A DNA stretch of 64,000 nt from Alnus glutinosa (Eukaryota > Streptophyta > Magnoliopsida > Fagales > Betulaceae): contig NC_084888.1 in NCBI RefSeq assembly GCF_958979055.1, forward strand, positions 1,692,001 to 1,756,000, in the 5' to 3' direction. The notes below the pieces were generated by a model. It did not search any database. It saw nothing but the letters and a program-made list of their open reading frames with translations, and was not told where the DNA came from. A program made the translations under genes and the position numbers. Shown here in pieces: positions 13,586 to 23,104 of this stretch. Within the stretch, counting starts at the first letter, position 1, and the number at the start of each line of letters is the position of its first letter.

Positions 13586-14325
13586 TTGATGAGAAGACAA
13601 CGTTCAAATATTATATTTTTCGTTATTTTGCCTATTGTTGCAGCGCCACTTCTATCGAGTTTTCTGCCTGCATTTAAAATTTGATCGGAACTAAATGGCC
13701 ATTTGTGTTCGTGAGTTATGATGGTATTAAAATATGAATATAAGATTATAAAGGTTAATATTAATTTGATTTATTTAATTAAATGGATCAGACTCATTAA
13801 CATTAACCAACTAATTTCGTTTTCAATTCATATCGAATTCACAAGTCCTATAAAAAATTATTAGCTCTAATTGAAACCAGTCATTTCAATCCACGTATAA
13901 GTTGCAAATAGAGAAAAAATTTATCAGATTAAACTGCTTAATAAGATTAGTTTATTCTACTATAATATTAATTAAATAATTAAATAGATTATTATTTTAT
14001 ACATTTAAAATTTTAAAATAATTATTTATTTAATACAATAACAAAGAAAAATTTTCAAGTTCGATTCTGCCTTCGTTTAAGTTCATGGGTAAAGAAGAAG
14101 GTAAACAAATTAATTAAATGATTAATTTTTTTTTTAATTAATTTAAACTTTAAAGACAACGGTGATTTACCTTGATTTTCCTTCCTATAACCCTTCTAAA
14201 GATACTTCAGAATTAATAATGGACAAACTCATTTGACATTTAAGATAATTGAACTTAGATATTTTAATTTTTGGCAAGTTAGATTAACACTTAAATATTT
14301 AGGTAATTAAAGACTAAGCTCATTC
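13586..14325. other. AT-rich intergenic DNA, start of the copy A promoter region
   Basis: 13586 onward is the original upstream flank of the split tRNA-Asp. No gene is recognised. At 14275-14318 the sequence (TTAGATTAACACTTAAATAT...) is the start of the unit that is repeated at 22939, so this is the left edge of the UPF0496 copy A promoter region. Confidence 0.55.
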
Positions 14326-15379
14326 AGCACTTTTAATGACTTCTGTATATCTCAATTTAAAATAGCTAACCAAAATTCACTTTATCTAGTTAGTTAATGA
14401 GTTTTAAAAGGCATCATACATTCAATTATCTATTCTTATCCCTATATTTATTTTTTTTATTACTTTTTACGTTAGAGTATTTTTTTACTCTTTTTTTAAA
14501 AAAAAACGTCATATTTGTCATGGCCACTCCTGAGAGTCTTCATGACCGAGTCGAGGTCCTGAAGGTCCTTGCACAGAAGTACAGTCACAGCTTTCCTCTC
14601 AAAATGCGCCATTTTTGGTACCCCGCTGAACCTTATCCTGTTCCAAGGCCCGCTTCGATATTCTACTTCTTGTTTGTTCCACAAGAAAATTTCTGGGAAT
14701 CCACGGAAATCTAGCTTGAATGAGTAGTCTCCGGTTGAAGGGTCCATCGAGCTCCTCCAGGACGTTAAGTGCCCGTCGAAGCCGGTGTCTAATTCCCATC
14801 CTAGCTTCATATCTGGTAACAAAGTGTCGGTGATGGTGAAGAGAGAGATGCAGAAAAAGTTAACTATGGAGACAAAAAGGGCGGCTTGGACTTGCAGATC
14901 ATGAAAAAAAATAGTGTGGATAAGTAAATAGTAGCAATTTCAGGCTTGGAAGATTCTTGGATCAATGCAAGGCAGCCCCTCCAACCCGATAATCCAATGG
15001 ACTCGGCGTGAATGGGAGAGAGAGAGAGAGAGTAGAGTCCTTGTGTGAAGAGAATATGCAAAGAAAGCTGGATGGTGGTGTTGCTTTTTGAAAAGTCAGG
15101 AAAAGAGAGAGAACAAGGAGAAGCTCCGTGTCGTCGAGGACAAAGAAAAAAAAGACAGATAAAGGAAGAACGTGGAGGGAAATGAAAAAAAAAAATAAAA
15201 AAAAAAAAGCGCAAAAGGTATGGAAATAAAGAATAAAAAAATAAAATAAAATGTAGAGTTGCATTATTTACAGAATTAAGTAAAATCTTTTTTAAAGATA
15301 AAATGATAGAATTTTTTTTTAATACATTTGTTATCTATTTTAGTTTAGAGTCGTAAATAAATAATCTATTAAAAGTGCT
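14326..15379. mobile_element. DNA transposon carrying a receptor-kinase fragment
   Basis: A 1,054-bp insertion with inverted ends AGCACTTTTAATGACT / AATAGATTAAAAGTGCT-type (about 45 bp, imperfect; the right end reads TAAAAGTGCT). Flanking CTCATTCA and CTCTTACT may be a decayed 8-bp target duplication. The paralogous promoter at 22930-23104 lacks the whole segment, giving a natural empty site. It contains an S-domain receptor-kinase fragment, so it behaves like a Pack-type gene-capturing element. The superfamily is uncertain (hAT suggested by the 8-bp duplication). Confidence 0.65.
14496..14822 (-). pseudogene. G-type lectin S-receptor kinase fragment
   Basis: On the minus strand the frame reads LPDMKLGWELDTG, LTSWRSSMDPSTGDYSFKLD, RGFPEIFLWN and EYRSGPWNRIRFSGVP. 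These are hallmark blocks of the B-lectin/S-locus glycoprotein part of G-type lectin S-receptor-like kinases. Only about 75 residues match. The rest of the extracellular domain, the transmembrane segment and the kinase are absent. The frame after FSGVPKM diverges from the family. The fragment lies inside the transposon at 14326-15379 and is best read as captured, non-functional sequence. Confidence 0.8.
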
Positions 15380-15384
15380 CTTAC

Positions 15385-15510
15385 TAAATAGTAACTTACT
15401 CAGTACGAAAGAGTGATTAGGGCAAATGAGTCATTAGCAGAAACATCGACGTTTCCTGCTCTCCCGCGTCCGGTGCTTTATAAATCCCTCTGACATTTTT
15501 TTCCTCAGTT
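15385..15510 (+). promoter_or_regulatory. Core promoter of UPF0496 copy A
   Basis: A block beginning AGTAACTTACTCAGTACGAA and running through CTCCCGCGTCCGGTGCTTTATAAAT is nearly identical to 22985-23104. TTTATAAAT (about 15477-15485) fits a TATA box. The following ACAGCCTTGTCTTGG leader is shared with copy B. The DNA immediately upstream is the 1-kb transposon, so more distal control elements have been pushed away from the TATA region. Confidence 0.6.
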
Positions 15511-15515
15511 CCAGA

Positions 15516-15970
15516 TACAGCCTTGTCTTGGTGAGACACCAGAAAAGTTCAACCTGAGGCGGCGTTTCAAACGCGAAACTGTGTATTCTGAGCGCTGTTG
15601 ACTACATTGCTTAGTCCTCGGTACCATTTCCCTTCGCCTTCTCACTTTTTCTCTACTTTCCTTTCTGCTTGGAAAGCGCCTCTATAAAGCTCTTCATTTT
15701 CCTGCTCTTCCCACCCATCAATGTTATTTTATTGCTTATAAAAACCTGTCCTTTGCTCGACATTTTTATCTTTATTCAAATCATTAATTTAATTTATGGG
15801 TACCTTTCTGTAATTCTCATTTCTCGTTTTCTTCAAGATTACTGCACTACCCAGGTTCACGAAGAGCTCGCCTTTTGGAGAGGATCGGTGGGGGTTGGCT
15901 GCGCACTCTCTGTGGAGGGTTGAAGTGAGAGAAAAACCATCTAGTTCTTGTCATTTCAGCTGAATTTCAG
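15516..15970 (+). other. 5'UTR exon 1 of UPF0496 copy A (predicted)
   Basis: This leader matches the copy B leader (31438-31007, minus) closely and that of copy C (to 32684) more distantly. All three end in CAGCTGAATTTCAG followed by GT, a good splice donor (15971 here). The matching acceptor TTGCTTAG is at 16234, only 4 bases before the copia insertion. Exon limits are inferred from the three-way comparison; no transcript data are available. Confidence 0.55.
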
Positions 15971-16238
15971 GTATCCAACACTATTCAGATAGAGGGCTAG
16001 CATGATTTACCCGAAAACTTGACATTTTGATTTTTGGGTTTTGCATTTATTTTCTTCCTTTGGATCTAGCTTGTGTCGCTAGGTGAAGAATAAGCTTTTG
16101 GGTTCTCAAATCTTAGCCAAAGTATAGACATTTGGGTCTTTTATTGTTCCTCAGGCTCCTAAATAGACCCGATTTAGCTGAATTTTGTTAAATTTTCGAG
16201 TATCTTTTGGTTGGATTACTTGTGTTTTGCTTAGGTTT

Positions 16239-16448
16239 TGGAGAAAAATAGAATAGAATATAATTGTGAAATAAACTTGTATTTCTGAGATATGTACTTT
16301 GTACAATGAAGTTACCTATTTAGTTGAATGAGGCTAAATAAATAAGGAAAATATCGTAATTACATTATACAATAATATCAAATAATACTTTAATTGATGA
16401 GAGAATATTTTCGTGATATGCTAATGATATTAGGAAAATATTCTACCT
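16239..16448 (-). repeat. Copia 3' LTR, internally truncated
   Basis: Matches 20677-20888 base for base with scattered differences (TAGAATATAATTGTGAAATAAAC...GATATGCTAATGATATTAGG). It stops at ATTCTACC, where the other LTR continues into ACAAACATAACAAG. The missing 30 or so bases, together with the 3' coding region, show a single internal deletion. Confidence 0.85.
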
Positions 16449-17576
16449 GGCTAACCAAGTGAACCACACAGGAAATGTCTGGTCGGGTAACAATGAGATA
16501 GATGAGACTACCGACTAGTTGTCTGTACAGAGTAGCATCTGGAAGAGATTTATCATTAGTAGCAAGAAGCCGAATATTAGGTTCAAGTGGAGAAGTGCAT
16601 GTTTTGATGTCCGTCAAGCCTGCTTTGAAAAGCAAGTCAGACGCATACTTAGCTTGAAAGAGATAATATCCATCTGAACCTGAAGTAACCTCAAGACCAA
16701 GAAAGTAGTTAAACTGCCCTAAGTCCTTCATCTCAAAATTCTAACTTAAAAGTGTTGAAGATCTCGAATACCAGAGAGATCATCTCCTGTAATGATCATG
16801 TCATTAACATAAAGAAGGATAAGAATAATACCAGCATTAGTAGTCCGAAGAAAAAGTACAGAGTCATATGCACTAGGGACAAAGCCCTGTTGAGCAACAA
16901 CGCAACTAAATTTAGCAAACCAGGCTCGAGGAGCTTGTTTGAGACCGTAGAGAGCACGGCGAAGACGGCAAACTGTGTGAGGAGGATGGTCATAGCCAGG
17001 TGGAGGATGCATATAAACTTCCTCAGCAAGATCACCATTCAAGAATGTATTTTTGACATCCATCTTAAACAGTTGCCAATGACGCACATCAGCTACTGCA
17101 AGTAAAGATCGAACAGAGGTAAGACGAGCAACAGGAGCAAAAGTCTCCTCATAGTCAATACCATACTCCTAAGAGAAGCCCTTTGCAACAAGTCGAGTTT
17201 TGTATCGTTCCATTGAACCATTTGACCGAATCTTGATTTTGTAGAGCCACTTACATCCAACTGCAAACTTCCCAGAAGGCAATTCCACCAGGTCCCAATT
17301 ATGAGTTTTAGTGAGAGCATCTAGTTCATTAGACATAACTTTTTGCCAAAGAGGGTCAGTACTAGCCTCACGGTAATTGTGAGGTTCGTGAAGAGTAGCA
17401 AGGGCATAATAACAATGATAATCTTGAAGATGAGAAGGAGGGGCTCTTACTCTAGTGGATTGATGGAGTGCAGATACCTGGACGGGCTCGGGTGCAGTTG
17501 ATGGAACAAGAGTATCAGCAGACGTGTCAGGTGACTCAGGAACAGTTGAAGAAGGAGCGTCTGAGGAGCATAGCAT
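16390..17576 (-). pseudogene. Copia reverse transcriptase region, broken
   Basis: Minus-strand frames contain the copia RT blocks HNWDLVELPSGK, KWLYKIKIRSNGS, FKMDVKNTFLNGDL, EEVYMHPPPGY, ALYGLKQAPRAW and SLIYLIVTRPDI. The catalytic YVDD box reads YVND (16800-16811), so one metal-binding aspartate is replaced. Stops or frameshifts occur near 17165 and 16740. The region ends abruptly after VHLVSQ, where it fuses to LTR sequence. Not functional. Confidence 0.88.
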
Positions 17577-17579
17577 CTT

Positions 17580-18990
17580 TGCAGAGGAGTTAGGGACTAA
17601 AGCAATAGATGGGTCAGTAAAAACATGAGCATAATTGGAAGAGGACTGCGGAAAAGGGGAAATACCTGTAAATATCTTATGTTCCCAAAACTCTACATGA
17701 CGAGAAATACGAAGACGCTTGGCTATGGGATCATAACAACGATAACCTTTTTGAGTGAGACCATAACCAAGAAGACAACAGAGTTTGGATCGTGGTTCAA
17801 GTTTGGTGCGTTCGTGTGTAGGAAGAGTGACAAAACAAACACAACCAAAAACTCGAAGTAATGAATAGTTAGGGACCTTACCATGGAGAAGCTCAAACGG
17901 AGTTTTATTGTGTATAGTGGGTGAGAGAACACGATTGATGGGGTAGACAGCAGTAAGAACAGCTTCAACTTAAAAGCGTTCGGGAAGAGAGGCAGAAATG
18001 AGAAGTGCTCTTACCGTATTCAGAATGTGACGATGTTTATGTTCTGCCCAACCATTTTGTTGTGAGGTGTAGGGACAAGAGTGATGAGAGACTGTCCCAT
18101 TTTGCTGTAAGATAGTAAGAAACAACTTGTCCTTGTATTCCATTGCATTATCTGAACGAAAATTTTAAATGGTACAAGAAAATTGAGTTTGCACCATTTT
18201 TTTGGAAATTCTGGTAAATATTAGTGAGTTCAAATCGATGTTGTAAAAGATAAATCCAAGTATAACGATTGTAATCGTCCACAAAGATAACAAAATAACG
18301 AGATTCTCCCTCAGTCGGAATCGGTGCGGGACTCCAAATATCAGAATGGACTAAGTCGAAAGGTGCAAATGAAAATGATTCACTTTTATTAAAGGATAAA
18401 TGTGTCTGTTTTCCAAGATGACATGAAACACAATCAAAAGACTAAAAATTAACTAAACCTAAATGACTTTGAGAGGCTAAGAGCTGAACATGTGGAAGTG
18501 AGGCATGACCCAACCGAGAGTGCCACAAACTGGAAGTGACTGTGATAGCAGCCATGAAAGTTATTGTTGAAGAAGGAATCTGCAGAAATGAGAGCTTGAA
18601 AAGACGTCCAATTTTACAGCCTGTCCCAAGCAACTAACCCGTCTGTGAATCCTGTACATCAACACCTTTGTTAGAGAATTTCAATTCAAGACCTAGCTCA
18701 CAAAGTTGTCCAACAGAAAAAAGGTTTAAGGATAACTTAGACACAAGGTAAATATCACTAACAAATAAATTCGAGGTAGAAATAGACCCTATGTGACTAA
18801 CAGGCGTATGGGAACCATCGACAGTGTATATGGCAGGATTGGGAGAGAGAGCAATTTTATGAGAGAAGATGGTGGAATCAGATGTCATATGATTATAGCA
18901 GATAGAGTCTATAAACCACTGAGATTTACCTGGGGCGATAAACAAGGCAGTGGAGGATTGGGACAAAATCTGGTGAATTAAGTCCTTCAC
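17580..18990 (-). pseudogene. Copia protease and integrase region, broken
   Basis: Protease is marked by WFIDSICYNHMTSDSTIF near 18900. The family's usual D-S/T-G is changed to DSI, so the active site looks lost. The GAG-pre-integrase segment LWHSRLGHASLPHVQLLASQ lies at about 18540-18470. The integrase core follows in broken frames, with a QQNGWAEHKHR-type block readable near 18030-18060. Several stops interrupt it. Confidence 0.75.
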
Positions 18991-19086
18991 GTCAGCTGCA
19001 GTGAGAGAAGTGGACTGAGATGGAGTCTCGGGTACAGAGGAAGCGACCGCAACTATCTGTTGAGAAGCTTGTTTCTGCTTATAATG

Positions 19087-19868
19087 CTAAAACTCGCGGC
19101 ATTCATTGATGGTATGACCATTGCGTTTACACCACTTGCAAAAACCAGTCTTGGAGGTGGATTGGGATGATGAATGCCCGGTAGAAGACTGTGAAGTACC
19201 ATGAGAAGCAGTGGCAAGAACCATATCAGATGATTGCATCTTCATAGTGGAACGACGAGTTTCTTTAGAGATGAGTTTAGAAACTGCAGTATCTAAAGTA
19301 CCATGAGAAGCAATGGCAAGTACCATATCAGATGATTGCATCTTCATAGTGGAACGACGCGTTTCTTTAGAGATGAGTTTAGAAACTGCAGTATCTAAAG
19401 TTGGAAGTGGTTAACGATGAAGAAGAGAGGCTCGAGTAGATTCAAAATCATCCCAAAGAGCCATCATAAAGTGCATAAGCTTCCGTCGATCAAGCCAAGT
19501 AGCAAACGTTTGAATGTCTTTAGAACATTCTAACTTCGGATTTGCTACAGATAATTGTTCCCAAAGATGATAAGTCTGAGAATAAAAATCAGAAATAGAC
19601 TGACCTGGTTCTTGACGCATCTAATAAAGTTTAGCTTCAAGTTGAAACTCCAAGGAAGCATCATAGGTGCAGTTGTATTTTTTGGCCAAAAAATCCCAAG
19701 CAACTGTAGCATTCCCAAGTCTCGAGAGAAGACTATTGATGGATGGAATGAAAGTGTTGATGAACCAAGACAGAATCTTGTAATGAATACTGTCCCATTC
19801 TTCCATACGGGATGCAATTCTGCTTTCTCATTGTCCTTCTGCACTGGTTTAGGAACTGCTCCAGTCAC
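19087..19868 (-). pseudogene. Copia gag with zinc knuckle, broken
   Basis: The frame includes a gag segment (WDSIHYKILSWFINTFIPSI, LWEQLSVANPKLECS) and a CX2CX4HX4C zinc knuckle (CKWCKRNGHTINEC, about 19095-19140). A stop at 19620 and other breaks interrupt it. It also carries a 102-bp in-frame tandem duplication (separate entry). Confidence 0.8.
19197..19400 (-). repeat. 102-bp in-frame tandem duplication in gag
   Basis: Units 19197-19298 and 19299-19400 both read TACCATGAGAAGCA..TGGC through GCAGTATCTAAAG and differ at only a few bases. The period is 34 codons, so the reading frame is preserved. The repeat unit encodes a KLISKETRRSTMKMQSSDMV segment. Confidence 0.9.
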
Positions 19869-20676
19869 ATAACGCCATAATCGACATCATTTCAAGAAAA
19901 CCTCCATATTCTAAGCCGACATGCTATAATTGGATCCATCCAATATCACATTAATAGGACGGACAATCGAATCAAGATTCGATGCAGATTGAGACATATT
20001 GAAGCCTTTTTCTTTTATTTTTTGAGGAAGACATATTGAAGCTTCAAATGCAAAAACATATTGCAAAAATGAAACCAGGACAAAAAATTAAGTAGAGAAC
20101 ACCTGAATCCCAAAAAGTCAAAGATCAACAGCTAACGTGGTTGAGCTAGCAGCTAGGGCTGAGGTGTCGATGATCTGGTGCTAGGGCTGACGTGTTGCGT
20201 GCGGAATGAGACACATGGCAGAGAGGAAGAACTGATGGTGCATGCAACAGCTGGTCGGCGAGTGAGGCGCTTTGGCGGTGCACTAGAATCTTCAAGCGGC
20301 GCGTGGGGGTGCATGCAGTGTCTGATGGCTTCGATTTTGACGGCGTTGAATTGCTCTCGAAATGGTTTTTCCAATTGTGGTGGCACCTCGGTGTAGTAGT
20401 GACTAGAATAGTGCGAAGTTGGAAAAGGCAGAAAGAAGTAGCAGCGCGTGGCGACGCGTGAGGTAGGAAACGGCGGAGTTCCTTTCATGGGAGGGAAGTC
20501 CCATACCTTGCAAATCTGTTTCTGGACTTTTTGTTCCAGATTGGATTGCAAAAAGGCTGAAAGGAACTCCAAACAGCAACTACCATCACAAGAAAGAGCG
20601 CCGGATGATCGCCGAAAATTCGTCAGAAGGACATCGGAAAAATCTTACAGGCCACAAGTTTGTAGCTTTGATACCA

Positions 20677-20919
20677 TGAAGAAAAAGAGAATAGAATATA
20701 ATTGTGAAATAAGCTTGTATTTATGAGATATGTTCTTTGTACCATGAAGTGACCTATTTATAGTTGAATGAGGCCAAAGAAATAAGGAAAATATCGTAAT
20801 TACACTATATAATAATATCAAATAATACCATAATTGATGAGAGAATATTTTCGTGATATGCTGATGATATTACGGAAATATTCTACCACAAACATAACAA
20901 GTATCGTATTATTCTAACA
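20677..20919 (-). repeat. Copia 5' LTR, complete
   Basis: 243 bp. On the minus strand it begins TGTTAGAATA and ends CTTCA, directly followed by the primer-binding site TGGTATCAAAGC. It is the full-length partner of the truncated LTR at 16239. Confidence 0.9.
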
Positions 20920-21066
20920 GATTTGAAATTGATTCAATCAAATTGAAGTGAAAAAATAATTCATGTATTTGATAATTTAACTTATAACAAAATAACCGTT
21001 TTGGATAGTGAAGATGTACATATAAAGCTTAGGTTTGTCTCATTATTGGCTTCAAATTCTGCAGGG

Positions 21067-22161
21067 ATGGGAGGAAAATCTAGCAAGAACCAATTCACGG
21101 CCGATATGAACTGCTATGAGGTGGCGTGTGCCCTCGATCCGGACTTACAGTCCTTTGATGCCACCCTCCAAGAGCGCACCAATCGCGTCATCAGATCGTT
21201 TGCTGCAGAGGTCAATGAGCCTGGGTCCATTTCTTTTGATGGAATCAGAGAGATCATCCAATGTCTGCTTGAAATGCACCAGGACGTAGCCAATTTCAAT
21301 CTGAGTAGTAAGGAAGATATATGGAATAACAAAGAATTGTTCTCATTTGTGGAGAATTATTTTGCCAATAGTCTCAAGACATTGGACTTCTGTATAGCCC
21401 TTCAGAACTGCCTGAAGCGCACACGTGATAAACAGTTGATAATTCAACTTGCAGTACAGCATTTTGAGCAAGAAGTAGAAGATGGGATCGATGGGGTAAA
21501 GCACGTGAAGACATTGGAAGAATTAAGGAAATATAAGGCTGCCGGAGACCCTTTTACAGAGGAGTTTTTTGAACTGTTTAAATCGGTTTATGAACAGCAA
21601 GTATTGATGTGGGAAAAATTGCAGGCTAGGAAGAGAAAGCTAGATAAGAGATTGAAATCTATCAAGACATGGAACAGAGTGTCGAATGTCATTTTTGCTG
21701 CTGCTTTAGTTTCTGTGTTGGTTCTCTCGGTGGTGGCAGCCGCCATTGCAACTCCACCCCTTGTAGCAGCTTTGCTTGGTGCATTGACGGTTCCATTGGG
21801 TTCTGCGGGAACATGGTGTAGCTCACTTTGGACACGCTATGAGGATGATCTGAAAAGACAAAGGGTGGTAATCAGCGCAATGCAGGCCGGCACTCGAATT
21901 AAAATAACGGAATTGCGTAACATTGAGGCACTTGCCAACAAATTGGAAATTGAAATTAAGTCGATTCTGCACATTGCTGATTTTGCTCTTGGTGAAGAGG
22001 GGGATGCAGTGAAGCTTGTGATAGATGAGATGAAGAAGAAGCTGGATGTGTTTATGAAAATTATTCAGCAGTTAAGCGAGGAGGCTGATAAGTGTAGCCG
22101 GGATATAAGGTGTGCGAGGACGACGGTTTTGGGAACGATGTTTGGCCGTGAAAACAACTGA
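21067..22161 (+). CDS. UPF0496 (DUF677) membrane protein, copy A
   Basis: A 364-residue protein of the plant UPF0496/DUF677 family (AT14A- and At4g34320-like); its biochemical role is not established. It begins MGGKSSK, a good N-myristoylation signal (Gly2, Ser6). Helical, coiled-coil-prone stretches fill residues 20-200. A hydrophobic hairpin at about 207-245 (NVIFAAALVSVLVLSVVAAAI, then PPLVAALLGAL) follows, then a helical tail ending CSRDIRCARTTVL. The ATG at 21067 was chosen over an upstream in-frame TTG at 21001 because it gives the conserved MGGKSS start. It differs from copy B at 11 of 364 residues. Unlike copy C it lacks about 15 residues after MGGKSSK. The frame is intact, but its promoter and 5'UTR hold a 1-kb transposon and a 4.7-kb copia element, so expression may be altered. 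Confidence 0.88.
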   Translation: MGGKSSKNQFTADMNCYEVACALDPDLQSFDATLQERTNRVIRSFAAEVNEPGSISFDGIREIIQCLLEMHQDVANFNLSSKEDIWNNKELFSFVENYFANSLKTLDFCIALQNCLKRTRDKQLIIQLAVQHFEQEVEDGIDGVKHVKTLEELRKYKAAGDPFTEEFFELFKSVYEQQVLMWEKLQARKRKLDKRLKSIKTWNRVSNVIFAAALVSVLVLSVVAAAIATPPLVAALLGALTVPLGSAGTWCSSLWTRYEDDLKRQRVVISAMQAGTRIKITELRNIEALANKLEIEIKSILHIADFALGEEGDAVKLVIDEMKKKLDVFMKIIQQLSEEADKCSRDIRCARTTVLGTMFGRENN

Positions 22162-22929
22162 AAAAACCCTTTGGTATATTGTTCTGAAAACTCTTGTCAT
22201 GTTGGTGTTTATGTGAATCTACACCTTGGGTTAATTAAGTTTCGTGGATCATTCTCAAACATATAGGAGTTCTGAAGTTACACTATATAACTACATTTCT
22301 CTGTTTATTAGCTGCTAAAACGCATCTGTAAAACATGATTATGCGGTCCTGAAATTTACTGTTGCTTTATCAATTTGAGTTGGTGATACTTCAAAGGATT
22401 GTATTACTATTAGGAGAAAAGTCCATAGATCACTGTAACTCCAATTGGAGTTACAATCTTGGACTAAGAAACTACAAGATTTAGATAGCAGCAAGGTCAA
22501 TGAGCACACTTTGTGATTTGCTGAACAGGGTAAAGCAGAAGCAATCAGATTGTCATAGTAGTTCTTTTTGTCATATAATTGTATCCAGATCATTAGATAT
22601 GGATTTAACTAACTCCTCAGCCTCCTTGAGCAAACAAGAACGTCCAAGTAGACCAACCATGCAACTTATTCTTTGAGTTACCCATTCATGGCTATCTGGC
22701 AGATAAGAAATTCTGTTTTTTTTTTCTTTTTTTTTTTGGTAACTTTTTTGCAGTCAGATTGTGTAAATTGTTTCTTTGATCCATTTTGTATTAACAAAAA
22801 GAAAAATAGAAGTTAAAGAAACTCTGAAACTTGAGAGATAAAGGGGTTCTTTGATCCATTTTCTATCAACAAAAAGAAAAATAGAAGTTATAGACTTGAG
22901 AGTTGAGAGTTGAGAGTACCAAAAAAATC
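22162..22929 (+). repeat. Conserved 3'-flank of the UPF0496 unit
   Basis: Non-coding DNA that closely matches the flank of copy B (29505-28770, reversed) and more loosely that of copy C (about 34600-34890). Parts also match 7000-7250. Shared marks include CCAATTGGAGTTACAATCTTGGAC and GATAGCAGCAAGG. It stops at CCAAAAAAAT (about 22929), where copy B continues into a tRNA-Asp but copy A joins a second promoter block. No gene of its own is seen; short open frames here are not conserved as protein. Confidence 0.7.
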
Positions 22930-23104
22930 TGTATCAAGTTAGATTAACACTTAAATATTTAGGTAATTAAAGATTAAACTCCTTAGTAACTTACTCAGTA
23001 CGAAAGAGTGACTAGGGCAAATGAGTCATTAGCAGAAACATCGACGTTTCCTCCTCTCCCGCGTCCGGTGCTTTATATGTATCCCTCAGACATTTTCCTC
23101 AGTT
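22930..23104 (+). promoter_or_regulatory. Orphan UPF0496 promoter block
   Basis: This segment repeats 14275-14318 and 15385-15510 (the copy A promoter) without the 1-kb transposon. It runs AGTTAGATTAACACTTAAAT..., AGTAACTTACTCAGTACGAA, CCGCGTCCGGTGCTTTATATG, ...CCTCAGTT. The copy A TATA-like TTTATAAAT is here TTTATATGTAT. Homology stops at 23104, 5 bases before the point where copy B homology begins in the paralogue. No UPF0496 gene follows on this strand; see the inversion finding. Confidence 0.7.

Larger units (their letters stand above)
16239..20919 (-). mobile_element. Ty1/copia LTR retrotransposon, defective
   Basis: A 4.68-kb element on the minus strand, inserted in the 5'UTR of UPF0496 copy A. 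The 5' LTR (20677-20919) starts TGTTAGAATAATACG and ends ...CTTCA. It is followed by a primer-binding site TGGTATCAAAGC (complement of 20665-20676), matching initiator tRNA-Met. The 3' LTR (16239 to about 16448) lacks its start, and the RT C-terminus, RNase H and polypurine tract are deleted. Target duplication GATTT (20920-20924) / GGTTT (16234-16238). Copy B has an uninterrupted CTTAGATTTGAAATT at the same site. Confidence 0.93.

Noticed and set aside
14496-14822. Intact S-domain receptor kinase gene
   Set aside because: Only about 75 family-like residues are present, inside a transposon. There is no kinase domain or membrane segment.
19197-19400. CRISPR-like or regulatory repeat array
   Set aside because: Only two adjacent units without spacers, within a gag frame. 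It is a simple tandem duplication in a plant retroelement.
21001-21066. Extension of UPF0496 copy A (and of copy B to 30666) upstream of MGGKSS
   Set aside because: It starts at a non-ATG TTG codon and would bury the conserved N-myristoylation signal. The segment aligns with 5'UTR of copy C.
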